Assembly: GCA_947462875.1 (NCBI GenBank)
Contig: CANHQJ010000003.1
Coordinates: forward strand, 62,001-126,000
Reading direction: 5' to 3'
Source: Verrucomicrobiia bacterium
Lineage (GTDB): Bacteria; Verrucomicrobiota; Verrucomicrobiia; Verrucomicrobiales; Akkermansiaceae
DNA length: 64,000 bases
In this document: positions 17,321-24,236 of the stretch, one piece after another
Layout: each line of letters begins with the position of its first letter
Numbering within the stretch: position 1 is the stretch's first letter
Notes under the pieces: generated by a model
Told to the model about the DNA's origin: nothing
The model's input: only the letters and a program-made list of their open reading frames with translations
The model's database searches: none
Made by a program: the position numbers and the translations under genes

Positions 17321-18760
17321 TTACCCCACACTGCCTTCCATCTCGAGGTCGATCAGGCGTTTCAGCTCGACGCTGTATTCCATCGGGAACTCGCGGACGA
17401 GGTCGTTGATGAAACCGTTCACCGCCAGCGACATCGCCGCACCTTCGCTGATGCCGCGCTGCATCATGTAGAACAGCATTTCCTGGGAAACCTGGCTCAC
17501 GCTCGCCTCGTGCTGGGTGGCGTGCTGGTTGCCCTTCACGGTGATGGCCGGATAGGTGTCGGTGCGCGATTTGGCATTGATCAGCAGCGCATCGCACTCG
17601 GTGTTGTTCTTGCAGCCCTTGAGATGCTTGGGGATGTGGACCTGGCCGCGGTAGGTCGAGCGACCGGTGCCGACGGAGATGGATTTTGATACTACGTTAC
17701 TAGTAGTTTCATCAGCGGCGTGGATCATCTTGGCACCGGTGTCTTGGTGCTGGCCGGTGTTGGCAAGCGCGATGGAAATGACCTCACCACGGGCGCGGCG
17801 TCCTTTCATGACCACGCCGGGGTATTTCATCGTCAGGCGCGAGCCGATGTTGCAATCGATCCAGCGCACTTCGGCGTCCTCCATCGCGAGACCGCGTTTG
17901 GTGACGAGGTTGAAAACGTTCGACGACCAGTTTTGCACGGTCACATACTGGATTTTCGCGCCCTTGAGCGCGACCAATTCGACCACGGCCGAGTGAAGGG
18001 TGGCGGTCTCGAACTTCGGCGCGGTGCAGCCTTCCATGTACATCACCTCGGCTCCTTCATCGGCGATGATGAGCGTGCGCTCGAACTGGCCGAAGGACTC
18101 GGAGTTGATGCGGAAATACGCTTGCAGCGGCTGCTTCAGTTTCACGCCCTTGGGAATGTAGATGAACGAGCCACCGGAAAACACCGCCGAGTTCAGGGCG
18201 GAAAATTTGTTATCGCCTGTCGGAATGACTTTGCCGAACCAAGGGCGGAAAATTTCCTCGTGCTCCTTGAGACCCTCGGTGGAGTTCACGAAGATCACTC
18301 CCTGTTTGGTGAGCTCTTCCTTGACGTTGGAGTAGGCGGCTTCGGAGTCGAACTGCGCCTCCACACCGGCGAGGAAAGCACGCTCTTGCTGGGGAATGCC
18401 GAGACGCTCGAAAGTCTCTAACACATCTGCCGGCACATCGTCCCAGGAACGCTTCGGCTTCTCGCCATCGGAGAGATAGTAGCGTATCTCATCAAAGTTG
18501 ATGTTGTTCAGATCCTCGGTGGCCCAGTTCGTGGGCATGGGCTTGTCGCGGAAGACTTTCAGCGCGCGATGACGGAATTCGCGCACCCATTGCGGGTCGT
18601 TTTTCACGTCACAGATGTAATCCACGGTCTTTTCCGTGAGTCCGCGCCCGGCATCGAACTTGTTGCGTTCGGGAAAGGTGAAGTCGCCGATCGAGCGATC
18701 GATATTGACGGCTTCGGCGGTTTCTTGGTCGAGAGTTTCGGGAAGAAGATCGAGGGACAT
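17321..18760 (-). CDS. sufB: Fe-S cluster assembly protein SufB
   Basis: A 479-residue SufB. Conserved regions are visible: [63 protein letters not shown] (conserved Cys) and the C-terminal [29 protein letters not shown] end. SufB is the cluster-bearing scaffold subunit of SufBC2D. It follows sufC by 29 bp on the same strand. The codons for Thr-Thr-Ser-Asn-Val-Val (17690-17707) are unusual and form one of the dyads listed separately. Confidence 0.97.
   Translation of the reverse strand: MSLDLLPETLDQETAEAVNIDRSIGDFTFPERNKFDAGRGLTEKTVDYICDVKNDPQWVREFRHRALKVFRDKPMPTNWATEDLNNINFDEIRYYLSDGEKPKRSWDDVPADVLETFERLGIPQQERAFLAGVEAQFDSEAAYSNVKEELTKQGVIFVNSTEGLKEHEEIFRPWFGKVIPTGDNKFSALNSAVFSGGSFIYIPKGVKLKQPLQAYFRINSESFGQFERTLIIADEGAEVMYMEGCTAPKFETATLHSAVVELVALKGAKIQYVTVQNWSSNVFNLVTKRGLAMEDAEVRWIDCNIGSRLTMKYPGVVMKGRRARGEVISIALANTGQHQDTGAKMIHAADETTSNVVSKSISVGTGRSTYRGQVHIPKHLKGCKNNTECDALLINAKSRTDTYPAITVKGNQHATQHEASVSQVSQEMLFYMMQRGISEGAAMSLAVNGFINDLVREFPMEYSVELKRLIDLEMEGSVG
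17691..17707. repeat. 17-bp dyad ACTAS-N7-STAGT, copy 2 (exact match)
   Basis: ACTACGTTACTAGTAGT on the plus strand within sufB. Perfect 5-bp arms ACTAC/GTAGT flank 7 bp; on the coding strand it reads through ACT AGT AAC GTA GTA, all uncommon codons here. Confidence 0.45.
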
Positions 18761-18789
18761 GGCGATAGGGAGTTGCGATGGGTATCAGT

Positions 18790-19542
18790 TCAGGCAGGTG
18801 CCAGTTCTTTGAGGAAGTCGTAGCCGTTTTGCTCCAGCTCCAGGGCGAGCTCGGGGCCGCCGGAGCGCACGATCTGACCGCCGGCCATGACGTGGACGTA
18901 ATCGGGCGCGATGTAATCGAGCAAACGCTGGTAGTGGGTGATGAGCAGGAATCCGCGGTCGGGAGAACGCATGGCGTTGACGCCCTTGGCCACGATTTTC
19001 AGGGCATCGATGTCGAGGCCGGAGTCGGTCTCATCGAGAATGGAATACTTCGGCTCCAGCATCATGAGCTGCAGGATTTCGTTGCGCTTCTTCTCGCCAC
19101 CGGAGAAGCCTTCGTTCACCGAGCGGGCGGTGAATTTGCGATCCATCTCCAGCAAATCCATTTTACTGTAGAGATTTTTGTAGTAGGCCACGGCATCGAT
19201 GTCCTGGCCCTTGGGCAAGCGGGCTTGCAGCGCGGCGCGGATGAAATTGGCATTCGATACTCCGGGCACCTCGGCAGGATACTGGAAGGCGAGGAAAACT
19301 CCGGCACGTGAGCGCTGATCGATGTCCATTTCCAACAGATCGACGCCATCGAGCGTGACGGACCCGGCGGTGACCACGTAGCTTTCGTGACCGGAGATTA
19401 CTTTGGAGAGGGTCGATTTGCCCGAGCCGTTCGGGCCCATGATGGCATGGACTTCGCCGGCGGGGATTTCCAGATTGACTCCATTGAGGATGGGCGTGCC
19501 GTCTTCAAGGGTAGCGTGCAGATTTTCGATGAGTAGGGACAT
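18790..19542 (-). CDS. sufC: Fe-S cluster assembly ATPase SufC
   Basis: A 250-residue ABC-type ATPase. Walker A is GPNGSGKST (about 36-44), the signature motif is [10 protein letters not shown] and Walker B is [15 protein letters not shown], which is the SufC version of the motif. It powers the SufBC2D scaffold. It is the first suf gene, 24 bp downstream of the Fur-family regulator gene and probably co-transcribed with it. The C-terminal [23 protein letters not shown] matches SufC. Confidence 0.97.
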   Translation of the reverse strand: MSLLIENLHATLEDGTPILNGVNLEIPAGEVHAIMGPNGSGKSTLSKVISGHESYVVTAGSVTLDGVDLLEMDIDQRSRAGVFLAFQYPAEVPGVSNANFIRAALQARLPKGQDIDAVAYYKNLYSKMDLLEMDRKFTARSVNEGFSGGEKKRNEILQLMMLEPKYSILDETDSGLDIDALKIVAKGVNAMRSPDRGFLLITHYQRLLDYIAPDYVHVMAGGQIVRSGGPELALELEQNGYDFLKELAPA

Positions 19543-19566
19543 GGTCGGAAGGGTGGATGGTGGAGA

Positions 19567-19995
19567 TTAGTGAGTGACGATGGTGCCGCGCAGGGTGAAT
19601 TCGATGTTGGAAACGGTGGTGCCGGGAGGGAGGTCGAGGAAGTCTTCCAACCGGATGCCGGGCTTGAAGGCAACGTCGAGGATTTTTCCTGTCGATTGAT
19701 CATGGAAGTGACCGTGCTCGTGAAGATTCGGGCAGTAGCGGCAGGACTCGCGATCAAAGTGGACCTGGCGGATGATGCCGTGCTGGGTGAGCGCTTCGAG
19801 ACAGTTATAGACTGTCGCCAGCGAAATCTGTGGCAGTTTGTCTTTCACGTCGAGAAACACATCCTGCGCCGTGGGGTGAACGCGCTTCGCCATCAGCGAG
19901 CGATACACTTCCCGGCGCTGGCGGGTCATGCGCAGGCCGTTGATTTCCTGAGGAAAATCCTCCTGTTCGTTCGAGTTGTCAGAGTTGCTAACCAT
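19567..19995 (-). CDS. Fur-family transcriptional regulator heading the suf operon
   Basis: A 142-residue Fur-superfamily regulator. The winged-helix recognition region is ISLATVYNCLEAL (57-69). Metal-site residues include His40 and a His-rich cluster HEHGHFHD (His92, 94, 96, 98). Unlike classic Fur, PerR and Zur it lacks the two C-terminal CxxC pairs that hold structural zinc; only Cys85 and Cys88 (CRYC) are present. Irr-type members of the family also lack CxxC and use His-rich sites (family knowledge), so an iron, haem or redox role is plausible. A palindromic operator candidate lies 40 bp upstream, suggesting autoregulation together with sufCBD. Confidence 0.9.
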   Translation of the reverse strand: MVSNSDNSNEQEDFPQEINGLRMTRQRREVYRSLMAKRVHPTAQDVFLDVKDKLPQISLATVYNCLEALTQHGIIRQVHFDRESCRYCPNLHEHGHFHDQSTGKILDVAFKPGIRLEDFLDLPPGTTVSNIEFTLRGTIVTH

Positions 19996-20034
19996 GGTGG
20001 GCGGCGAGAAACTAGCCCAACATTTTCAGAAATC

Positions 20035-20047
20035 AAGAATGATTCTT
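20035..20047 (-). promoter_or_regulatory. Palindromic operator candidate (Fur/PerR-like box)
   Basis: AAGAATGATTCTT is a 6-1-6 perfect dyad (AAGAAT-N-ATTCTT). It resembles the 7-1-7 boxes of the Fur/PerR superfamily and lies 40 bp upstream of the regulator's ATG. The surrounding bases are AT-rich, unlike nearby genes. Most likely the operator of the fur-sufCBD operon. Confidence 0.6.
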
Positions 20048-20061
20048 ATTTTTATTCCAAA

Positions 20062-20670
20062 TTAGTAACCCCGCCAAAAACTGAGCGCGCAGACCACCAC
20101 CGCCACGCCATAAAGCAGCCCCGCGCCGCAGCATCCTTTCCAGCGCGCGGGTGTGGCTGATACCCACGTCACCGCATCGCGGAACAGATAGGGCATGCCA
20201 ACAGAAAACAAAGAGACTGTGATGAGCGCATACGTCCACAACGGAATCAGCAACCGGCTGCTCGGATCGCGCAGGAAGGCGGCATCGAGCAGCGGCTGCG
20301 CCACGAGCAGACCCAGCAAGCCGAAGGCGCGCACAGAAAGGAACTCGGTGATGGACATCGCCACCAGCACGAACAAAATCGGCATCAGGAAACGCAGCAT
20401 GGGCTTGGCCGCGTTGAATTCCGTCATATCCATCGCCAGAAAACTGATGAAGCCTTTGTTTTGCGGCGCGATCAGCAACCAAAACCACAGCATGCCTATG
20501 CCTAACAACAATTGCCCCAGCTTTTGATTGCGCGGAAATTTCCGTAAAAAATTCTGGCTCGCTTCTGATTTGAGAAGCAGGAATGCGTGCAGCACGATCA
20601 GAAACACACCCAGCACCATCCCTGTGGGAAACAGTTGCAAGCGTTCATAGAGATGCATCGAAGTGCTCAT
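20062..20670 (-). CDS. Hypothetical multi-span membrane protein
   Basis: About 202 residues, highly hydrophobic, with five to six predicted membrane segments (for example MVLGVFLIVLHAFLLL, LLLGIGMLWFWLLIA, FLMPILFVLVAMSI, LIPLWTYALITVSLFSVG and GLLYGVAVVVCALSFW). No family is recognised. The start at 20670 (MSTSMHLYERLQLFPTG) is preferred; an upstream frame extends to 20763 but would overlap the preceding gene by 25 bp. It follows the ACT-domain gene on the same strand and may be co-transcribed. Nothing in the sequence suggests a transported substrate. Confidence 0.65.
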   Translation of the reverse strand: MSTSMHLYERLQLFPTGMVLGVFLIVLHAFLLLKSEASQNFLRKFPRNQKLGQLLLGIGMLWFWLLIAPQNKGFISFLAMDMTEFNAAKPMLRFLMPILFVLVAMSITEFLSVRAFGLLGLLVAQPLLDAAFLRDPSSRLLIPLWTYALITVSLFSVGMPYLFRDAVTWVSATPARWKGCCGAGLLYGVAVVVCALSFWRGY

Positions 20671-20738
20671 GTGCGGCTGTTCATAGGGAAGCCCCCCTCC
20701 CAGCGCAAGCCAAATCAGAACCCCACCGGACGATCTGC

Positions 20739-21194
20739 TCAGCGGCTCAATGAATCCTGCCAAACCAGCGTGAATCCCGCGGAGTTCAGAATGGAGGCGG
20801 CGAATTCCAGGTCATCCACGTGCATCGCCAGCAAGGAGTAGCCTTGATAGACCGATAGCAGCGGGTAGCAAAAATCGATGTTGGTTTCCGCCACCATCAG
20901 GTGATCGAGGCATTGCAGCAGGTTCGGCCCGGCTTCTTTCAGCTCCACCACCAGCAATTCACACACGGTATGAGGAATGCCTTTTTCCAAAAACAACTGC
21001 TCTGTCGTCTCCGGATCACTCACCACGATGCGGGCGATCGTGGCATCGCGCGCGTCCTGCACGCTCAGGCCCAGAACCTCGATCGCGGTGCTGCGCAGCA
21101 TTTTCACCAAGGCCGCCAAGGCACCCACGCGGTTCTGCAGCATCACGGAGAATTGGATCACCGGAGGTCCGTGATGGATGGTTTGCGCTGCCAT
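20739..21194 (-). CDS. ACT-domain protein
   Basis: A 151-residue protein with an N-terminal ACT-type fold: VIQFSVMLQNRVGALAALVKMLRSTAIEVLGLSVQDARDATIARIVVSD. The pattern of a strand, Asn-Arg-x-Gly-x-Leu turn and helix is the ligand-binding signature seen in IlvH and other amino-acid-binding regulators. The C-terminal half (LLQCLDHLMVAETNIDFCYPLLSVYQGYSLLAMHVDDLEFAASIL) looks like a second ACT repeat. It could be a small amino-acid sensor; no catalytic domain is attached. The gene is leftward and followed by a membrane-protein gene. Confidence 0.75.
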   Translation of the reverse strand: MAAQTIHHGPPVIQFSVMLQNRVGALAALVKMLRSTAIEVLGLSVQDARDATIARIVVSDPETTEQLFLEKGIPHTVCELLVVELKEAGPNLLQCLDHLMVAETNIDFCYPLLSVYQGYSLLAMHVDDLEFAASILNSAGFTLVWQDSLSR

Positions 21195-21248
21195 GACGCG
21201 AGGATGCTACCATTTTCCGCGTATCATGGGAAGAGCGATTGTCGCAAC

Positions 21249-22109
21249 TCAGCGATTCGCCGCCAACAACAGCGCACCGATGATGCCCGCCTGCTGCCCG
21301 AGCGCGGGAGCCACGAGGCGGGCGCCTATCTCTTCGACATACCCGGCGCTGCAGGCATCGAGCAGGGCCGAGACTTTCGCATGCAGGCCCGCCGCCTGCG
21401 AGACGCCACCTCCCAGAATCAAGCACTGCGGAGAAACCATCGTGCAGGCCGCATACAGCCCCTGCGCCAAGTACCACGCCTGCATGTCCCATGCCGCATG
21501 ATCAGCAGCCAATAAATGCGCTGGCTTACCCCAGCGTTTCTCGATCGCCGGACCACTCGCCAGACCTTCCCAGCAATCGCCATGATAGGGACAAACCCCG
21601 GCGAAATCATCGTGCGGATGACGCCGCACCAGCAAATGCCCCATTTCCGGATGCAAGGTGCCGTGCACCAAATTCCCGCCACAGCACACCCCGGCACCGA
21701 TGCCTGTGCCCACTGTTACATAGAAGGCATCGCTCATCCCCCGCGCGGCTCCACGATCCATTTCCGCCAGCAAGGCCGCCTGCACATCCGTATCCAACAC
21801 AATCGACACCCCGGGCAACCGGTCTTGAAAAAACCGCACCAGGGAAAACTGTTGCCATGCCAATTTCGGAGTCGTGAGAAAGGTGCCGAAATCTTCGCGC
21901 GTACGATCCAACCGAATTGGCCCGAAACTGGCGATGCCCACTTTCTGAAATGCCGCCCGCTCGCGCCACCACTCCAGCGCCACGCCCAGAGTTTCCTCGG
22001 GAGTCGTCGTCGGAAAACGATGTTCCTCGAGAACCGCCCCACTGGCATCGCCCAGCGCCACCACTGTCTTGGTGCCGCCCAGCTCCATCGCTGCGAACAC
22101 TTCACTCAT
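21249..22109 (-). CDS. ROK-family sugar kinase (fructokinase-like)
   Basis: A 286-residue ROK kinase. The ATP phosphate-binding motif is MELGGTKTVVALGD near the N-terminus. The second phosphate motif is VTVGTGIGAGVCCGGNLVHG. The ROK sugar/zinc signature is HPEMGHLLVRRHPHDDFAGVCPYHGDCWEGLASGPAIE, with the His and Cys residues that bind structural zinc and the EMGH catalytic region. The overall form most resembles bacterial fructokinases (ScrK/GmuE type), but sugar specificity is inferred. It overlaps the DUF4126 gene by 4 bp (ATGA at 22106-22109), so the two form an operon. Confidence 0.88.
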   Translation of the reverse strand: MSEVFAAMELGGTKTVVALGDASGAVLEEHRFPTTTPEETLGVALEWWRERAAFQKVGIASFGPIRLDRTREDFGTFLTTPKLAWQQFSLVRFFQDRLPGVSIVLDTDVQAALLAEMDRGAARGMSDAFYVTVGTGIGAGVCCGGNLVHGTLHPEMGHLLVRRHPHDDFAGVCPYHGDCWEGLASGPAIEKRWGKPAHLLAADHAAWDMQAWYLAQGLYAACTMVSPQCLILGGGVSQAAGLHAKVSALLDACSAGYVEEIGARLVAPALGQQAGIIGALLLAANR

Positions 22110-22720
22110 GCACCGGCAACAATCGCGCTACGTTTGCGGCGCAGACCCGCCACTTTTTTCCACAGCCAGCGGGTGAGCACAATGCAACAAATCACCACCA
22201 CCACAAACACCACCAAGGCCACCGCCGGTGCCACCGCCATCAGCCCCAGGCCGCCCAGAACCAGCCCATCCTCCGCCACGCTCGCCACACTGTTCGATAC
22301 CGGTTCCGGCGAGGCATTCAGGACCAAGCGCGCGCTCGCCTTCGTGCTATGCGTGGCCAAAGCCGCGCTCCCGGCACACAAGGCCGCGATCACCATCAAC
22401 ACCGGATCCAGATCGCCCATCGCCGTCAGCGCCAGGAAAATCGCACCCGCCGGACGGATCAAGGTATGCACCGCATCCCACGTGCTATCCACCCACGGCA
22501 CCTTGTCCGCGAAAAATTCGATCGCAAACAACGCAAACGCCACGCCCAAGACCCACGGATTTCCCAGCACCGCCAGATGTTCGTAAGGCCCCGCCAACTC
22601 GATCCAGTGAAAACGCAGGGCCATCCCCACGACAAATACCGTGAGATACAGATTCAGCCCCGCCAAGGTGGCCAAACCGAACGCAATGCCAAGCTGATCC
22701 ATGAGTTGCATGCCCTTCAT
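22106..22720 (-). CDS. DUF4126-family membrane protein
   Basis: About 204 residues with several membrane segments. The sequence LATLAGLNLYLTVFVVGMALRF, FAIEFFADKVPWVDSTWDAVHTLIRPAGAIFLALTAMGD and the C-terminal hydrophobic stretch match DUF4126 proteins, a family of unknown function. The start at 22720 (MKGMQLMDQLG) is chosen because longer versions run into the control region of the divergent isomerase gene. Its stop overlaps the ROK kinase start. Whether it relates to sugar uptake is unknown. Confidence 0.78.
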   Translation of the reverse strand: MKGMQLMDQLGIAFGLATLAGLNLYLTVFVVGMALRFHWIELAGPYEHLAVLGNPWVLGVAFALFAIEFFADKVPWVDSTWDAVHTLIRPAGAIFLALTAMGDLDPVLMVIAALCAGSAALATHSTKASARLVLNASPEPVSNSVASVAEDGLVLGGLGLMAVAPAVALVVFVVVVICCIVLTRWLWKKVAGLRRKRSAIVAGA

Positions 22721-22815
22721 GATACCACAGGCGGAGGGAAAGTCGATGACAATGCGCAGGGCGCACTTTTTTCTCGCAGTCCCCACCGCTTGTGGCATCT
22801 TACCCACACAACGTT

Positions 22816-23673
22816 ATGAACCGCCGTCACCTTCTCGCGCTCCTTCCCGCCGCCGCTGCCGCCACCGCCACCCGCTCCTGGGGCAAAGCACTCGATGCCG
22901 CCATCGTCACCGAAGCCGGCTTCACCATCTCCGTGCAGTGCTGGTCGCTGAAAAAATTCAGCCTGTTCGAAGCCATCGAAAAATCCGCGCAAGCCGGTGC
23001 CCAGGGCGTCGAAATTTTCGCCGGTCAAGTCCTCAGCCCCGAGCACAAAAACATCAAGGTCGGCGCCGACATGCCTGCCGAAATGATCAGCGCCATGCAG
23101 GAGCACGCGAAAAAACACAAGATCGCAATCGTCAACCACGGTGTGGTGGCCATTCCTAACAACGAGGAACAGGCACGCAAGATCTTTGAATTCGCCAAAA
23201 CCCTGGGTCTCTACGGCGTCACCACCGAATCCATCGGCTCCATCGATGTCTTGGAAAAACTCGCCAAGGAATACGACATCAAGGTCTGCTTCCACAACCA
23301 CCCGAAACCCACCGCGCTCTGGAATCCGGACACCATCCTGAAAGCCATCGAAGGCCGCCATGCCAACCTCGGCTTCTGCGCGGACCTCGGCCACTGGGCC
23401 TCCTCGGGCCTCAATCCGCTCGATGTGATCAAAAAAATCGCCCCGCACGTGCATGCCTTCCACATGAAGGACCGCGCCAGCATCACCGGTCCCACGCACG
23501 ATGAGATTTTCGGCAAAGGCATCATCGACCTCGGCGCCATCCTCGATGAAGTGCGCAAGCACGGCTTCAAGGGCAACGTCACCATCGAGTATGAACACAA
23601 CTGGGACAACAACGTCCCCGACATCACCGGCTGCGTGAACTACCTCCGCGACTACGCGAAGAAAAAAGCGTGA
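22816..23673 (+). CDS. Sugar-phosphate isomerase/epimerase (hydroxypyruvate isomerase-like), exported
   Basis: About 285 residues. A Tat-like N-terminus (NRRHLLALLPAAAAA) precedes an AP-endonuclease-2-type TIM barrel. Metal-binding residues of the family are visible: Glu in QGVEIFAG, Glu in VTTESIGS, His in VCFHNHP, Asp in GFCADLGHW, His in HAFHMKD and Glu in VTIEYEHNW. This superfamily includes hydroxypyruvate isomerase, inosose dehydratase and D-tagatose epimerase; the substrate cannot be assigned. The start at 22816 gives the twin-arginine motif; a GTG at 22792 is less likely. recO follows 18 bp later. Confidence 0.85.
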   Translation: MNRRHLLALLPAAAAATATRSWGKALDAAIVTEAGFTISVQCWSLKKFSLFEAIEKSAQAGAQGVEIFAGQVLSPEHKNIKVGADMPAEMISAMQEHAKKHKIAIVNHGVVAIPNNEEQARKIFEFAKTLGLYGVTTESIGSIDVLEKLAKEYDIKVCFHNHPKPTALWNPDTILKAIEGRHANLGFCADLGHWASSGLNPLDVIKKIAPHVHAFHMKDRASITGPTHDEIFGKGIIDLGAILDEVRKHGFKGNVTIEYEHNWDNNVPDITGCVNYLRDYAKKKA

Positions 23674-23691
23674 TCAGCGCATCGAGCAAAC

Positions 23692-24225
23692 GTGGCAGAT
23701 ACGGCACAGGGCATCATTTTGCGGCTCACGAAACTCACGGAGACGAGCCTCATCGTGCGCTGGTCCACCATGGAATTCGGCATCATCGACACGGTGGCGA
23801 AAGGCGCGCGGAATCCCAAAAGTTCGTTTGCCGGTAAGCTCGATCTGTTTTTCGCCGCTGAGTTTTCCTGGCAGGCGGCGAAGCGCGGGAAATTGCATCA
23901 CTTGCGCGAGTGCCATGTGTTAGACTACCGCGAGGGCCTGCGCCGCGATTACCACACCATGATGCTGGCGGGCTACTGTTGCGGACTCATCGAGCAAGTG
24001 TGCGAACCGGAACACCCGCACGGGGAAATGCACGATCTGCTCGGTCGCGCCCTGCGTCACCTGAGCGAAGAAGGCGCAAGCCTCAGGGCCTTGCGCCACT
24101 TCGAACGCGAACTCGCTCGCATCGAAGGTGTCGGCCGCGATCGCGGCGAAGCCTTCGTGGAGCTGGCACAAATCGGCGCCAGCCTCCCCCAACTTCGCAG
24201 CGACCTGATCCAGCGCCTGCGCTAA
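23692..24225 (+). CDS. recO: DNA repair protein RecO, short form
   Basis: A 177-residue protein starting at a GTG. The N-terminal OB-fold (GIILRLTKLTETSLIVRWSTMEFGIIDTVAKGARNPKSSFAGKLDLFFAAEF) is clearly RecO, followed by the helical segment (MMLAGYCCGLIEQVCEPEHPHGEMHDLLGRALRHL). RecO anneals ssDNA and loads RecA with RecR (family knowledge). The usual length is about 240 residues. Here the C-terminal region that normally carries the cysteine zinc-binding module is absent, and the protein ends soon after FERELARIEGV. Downstream frames do not continue it, so it looks naturally short. Confidence 0.88.
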   Translation: MADTAQGIILRLTKLTETSLIVRWSTMEFGIIDTVAKGARNPKSSFAGKLDLFFAAEFSWQAAKRGKLHHLRECHVLDYREGLRRDYHTMMLAGYCCGLIEQVCEPEHPHGEMHDLLGRALRHLSEEGASLRALRHFERELARIEGVGRDRGEAFVELAQIGASLPQLRSDLIQRLR

Positions 24226-24236
24226 CGGAGCGCGTG

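Noticed and set aside
24219-24233. Small hairpin GCGCT-AACGG-AGCGC between recO and gyrA as a bidirectional terminator.
   Set aside because: Only a 5-bp stem overlapping the recO stop, with no T-run; too weak to call.
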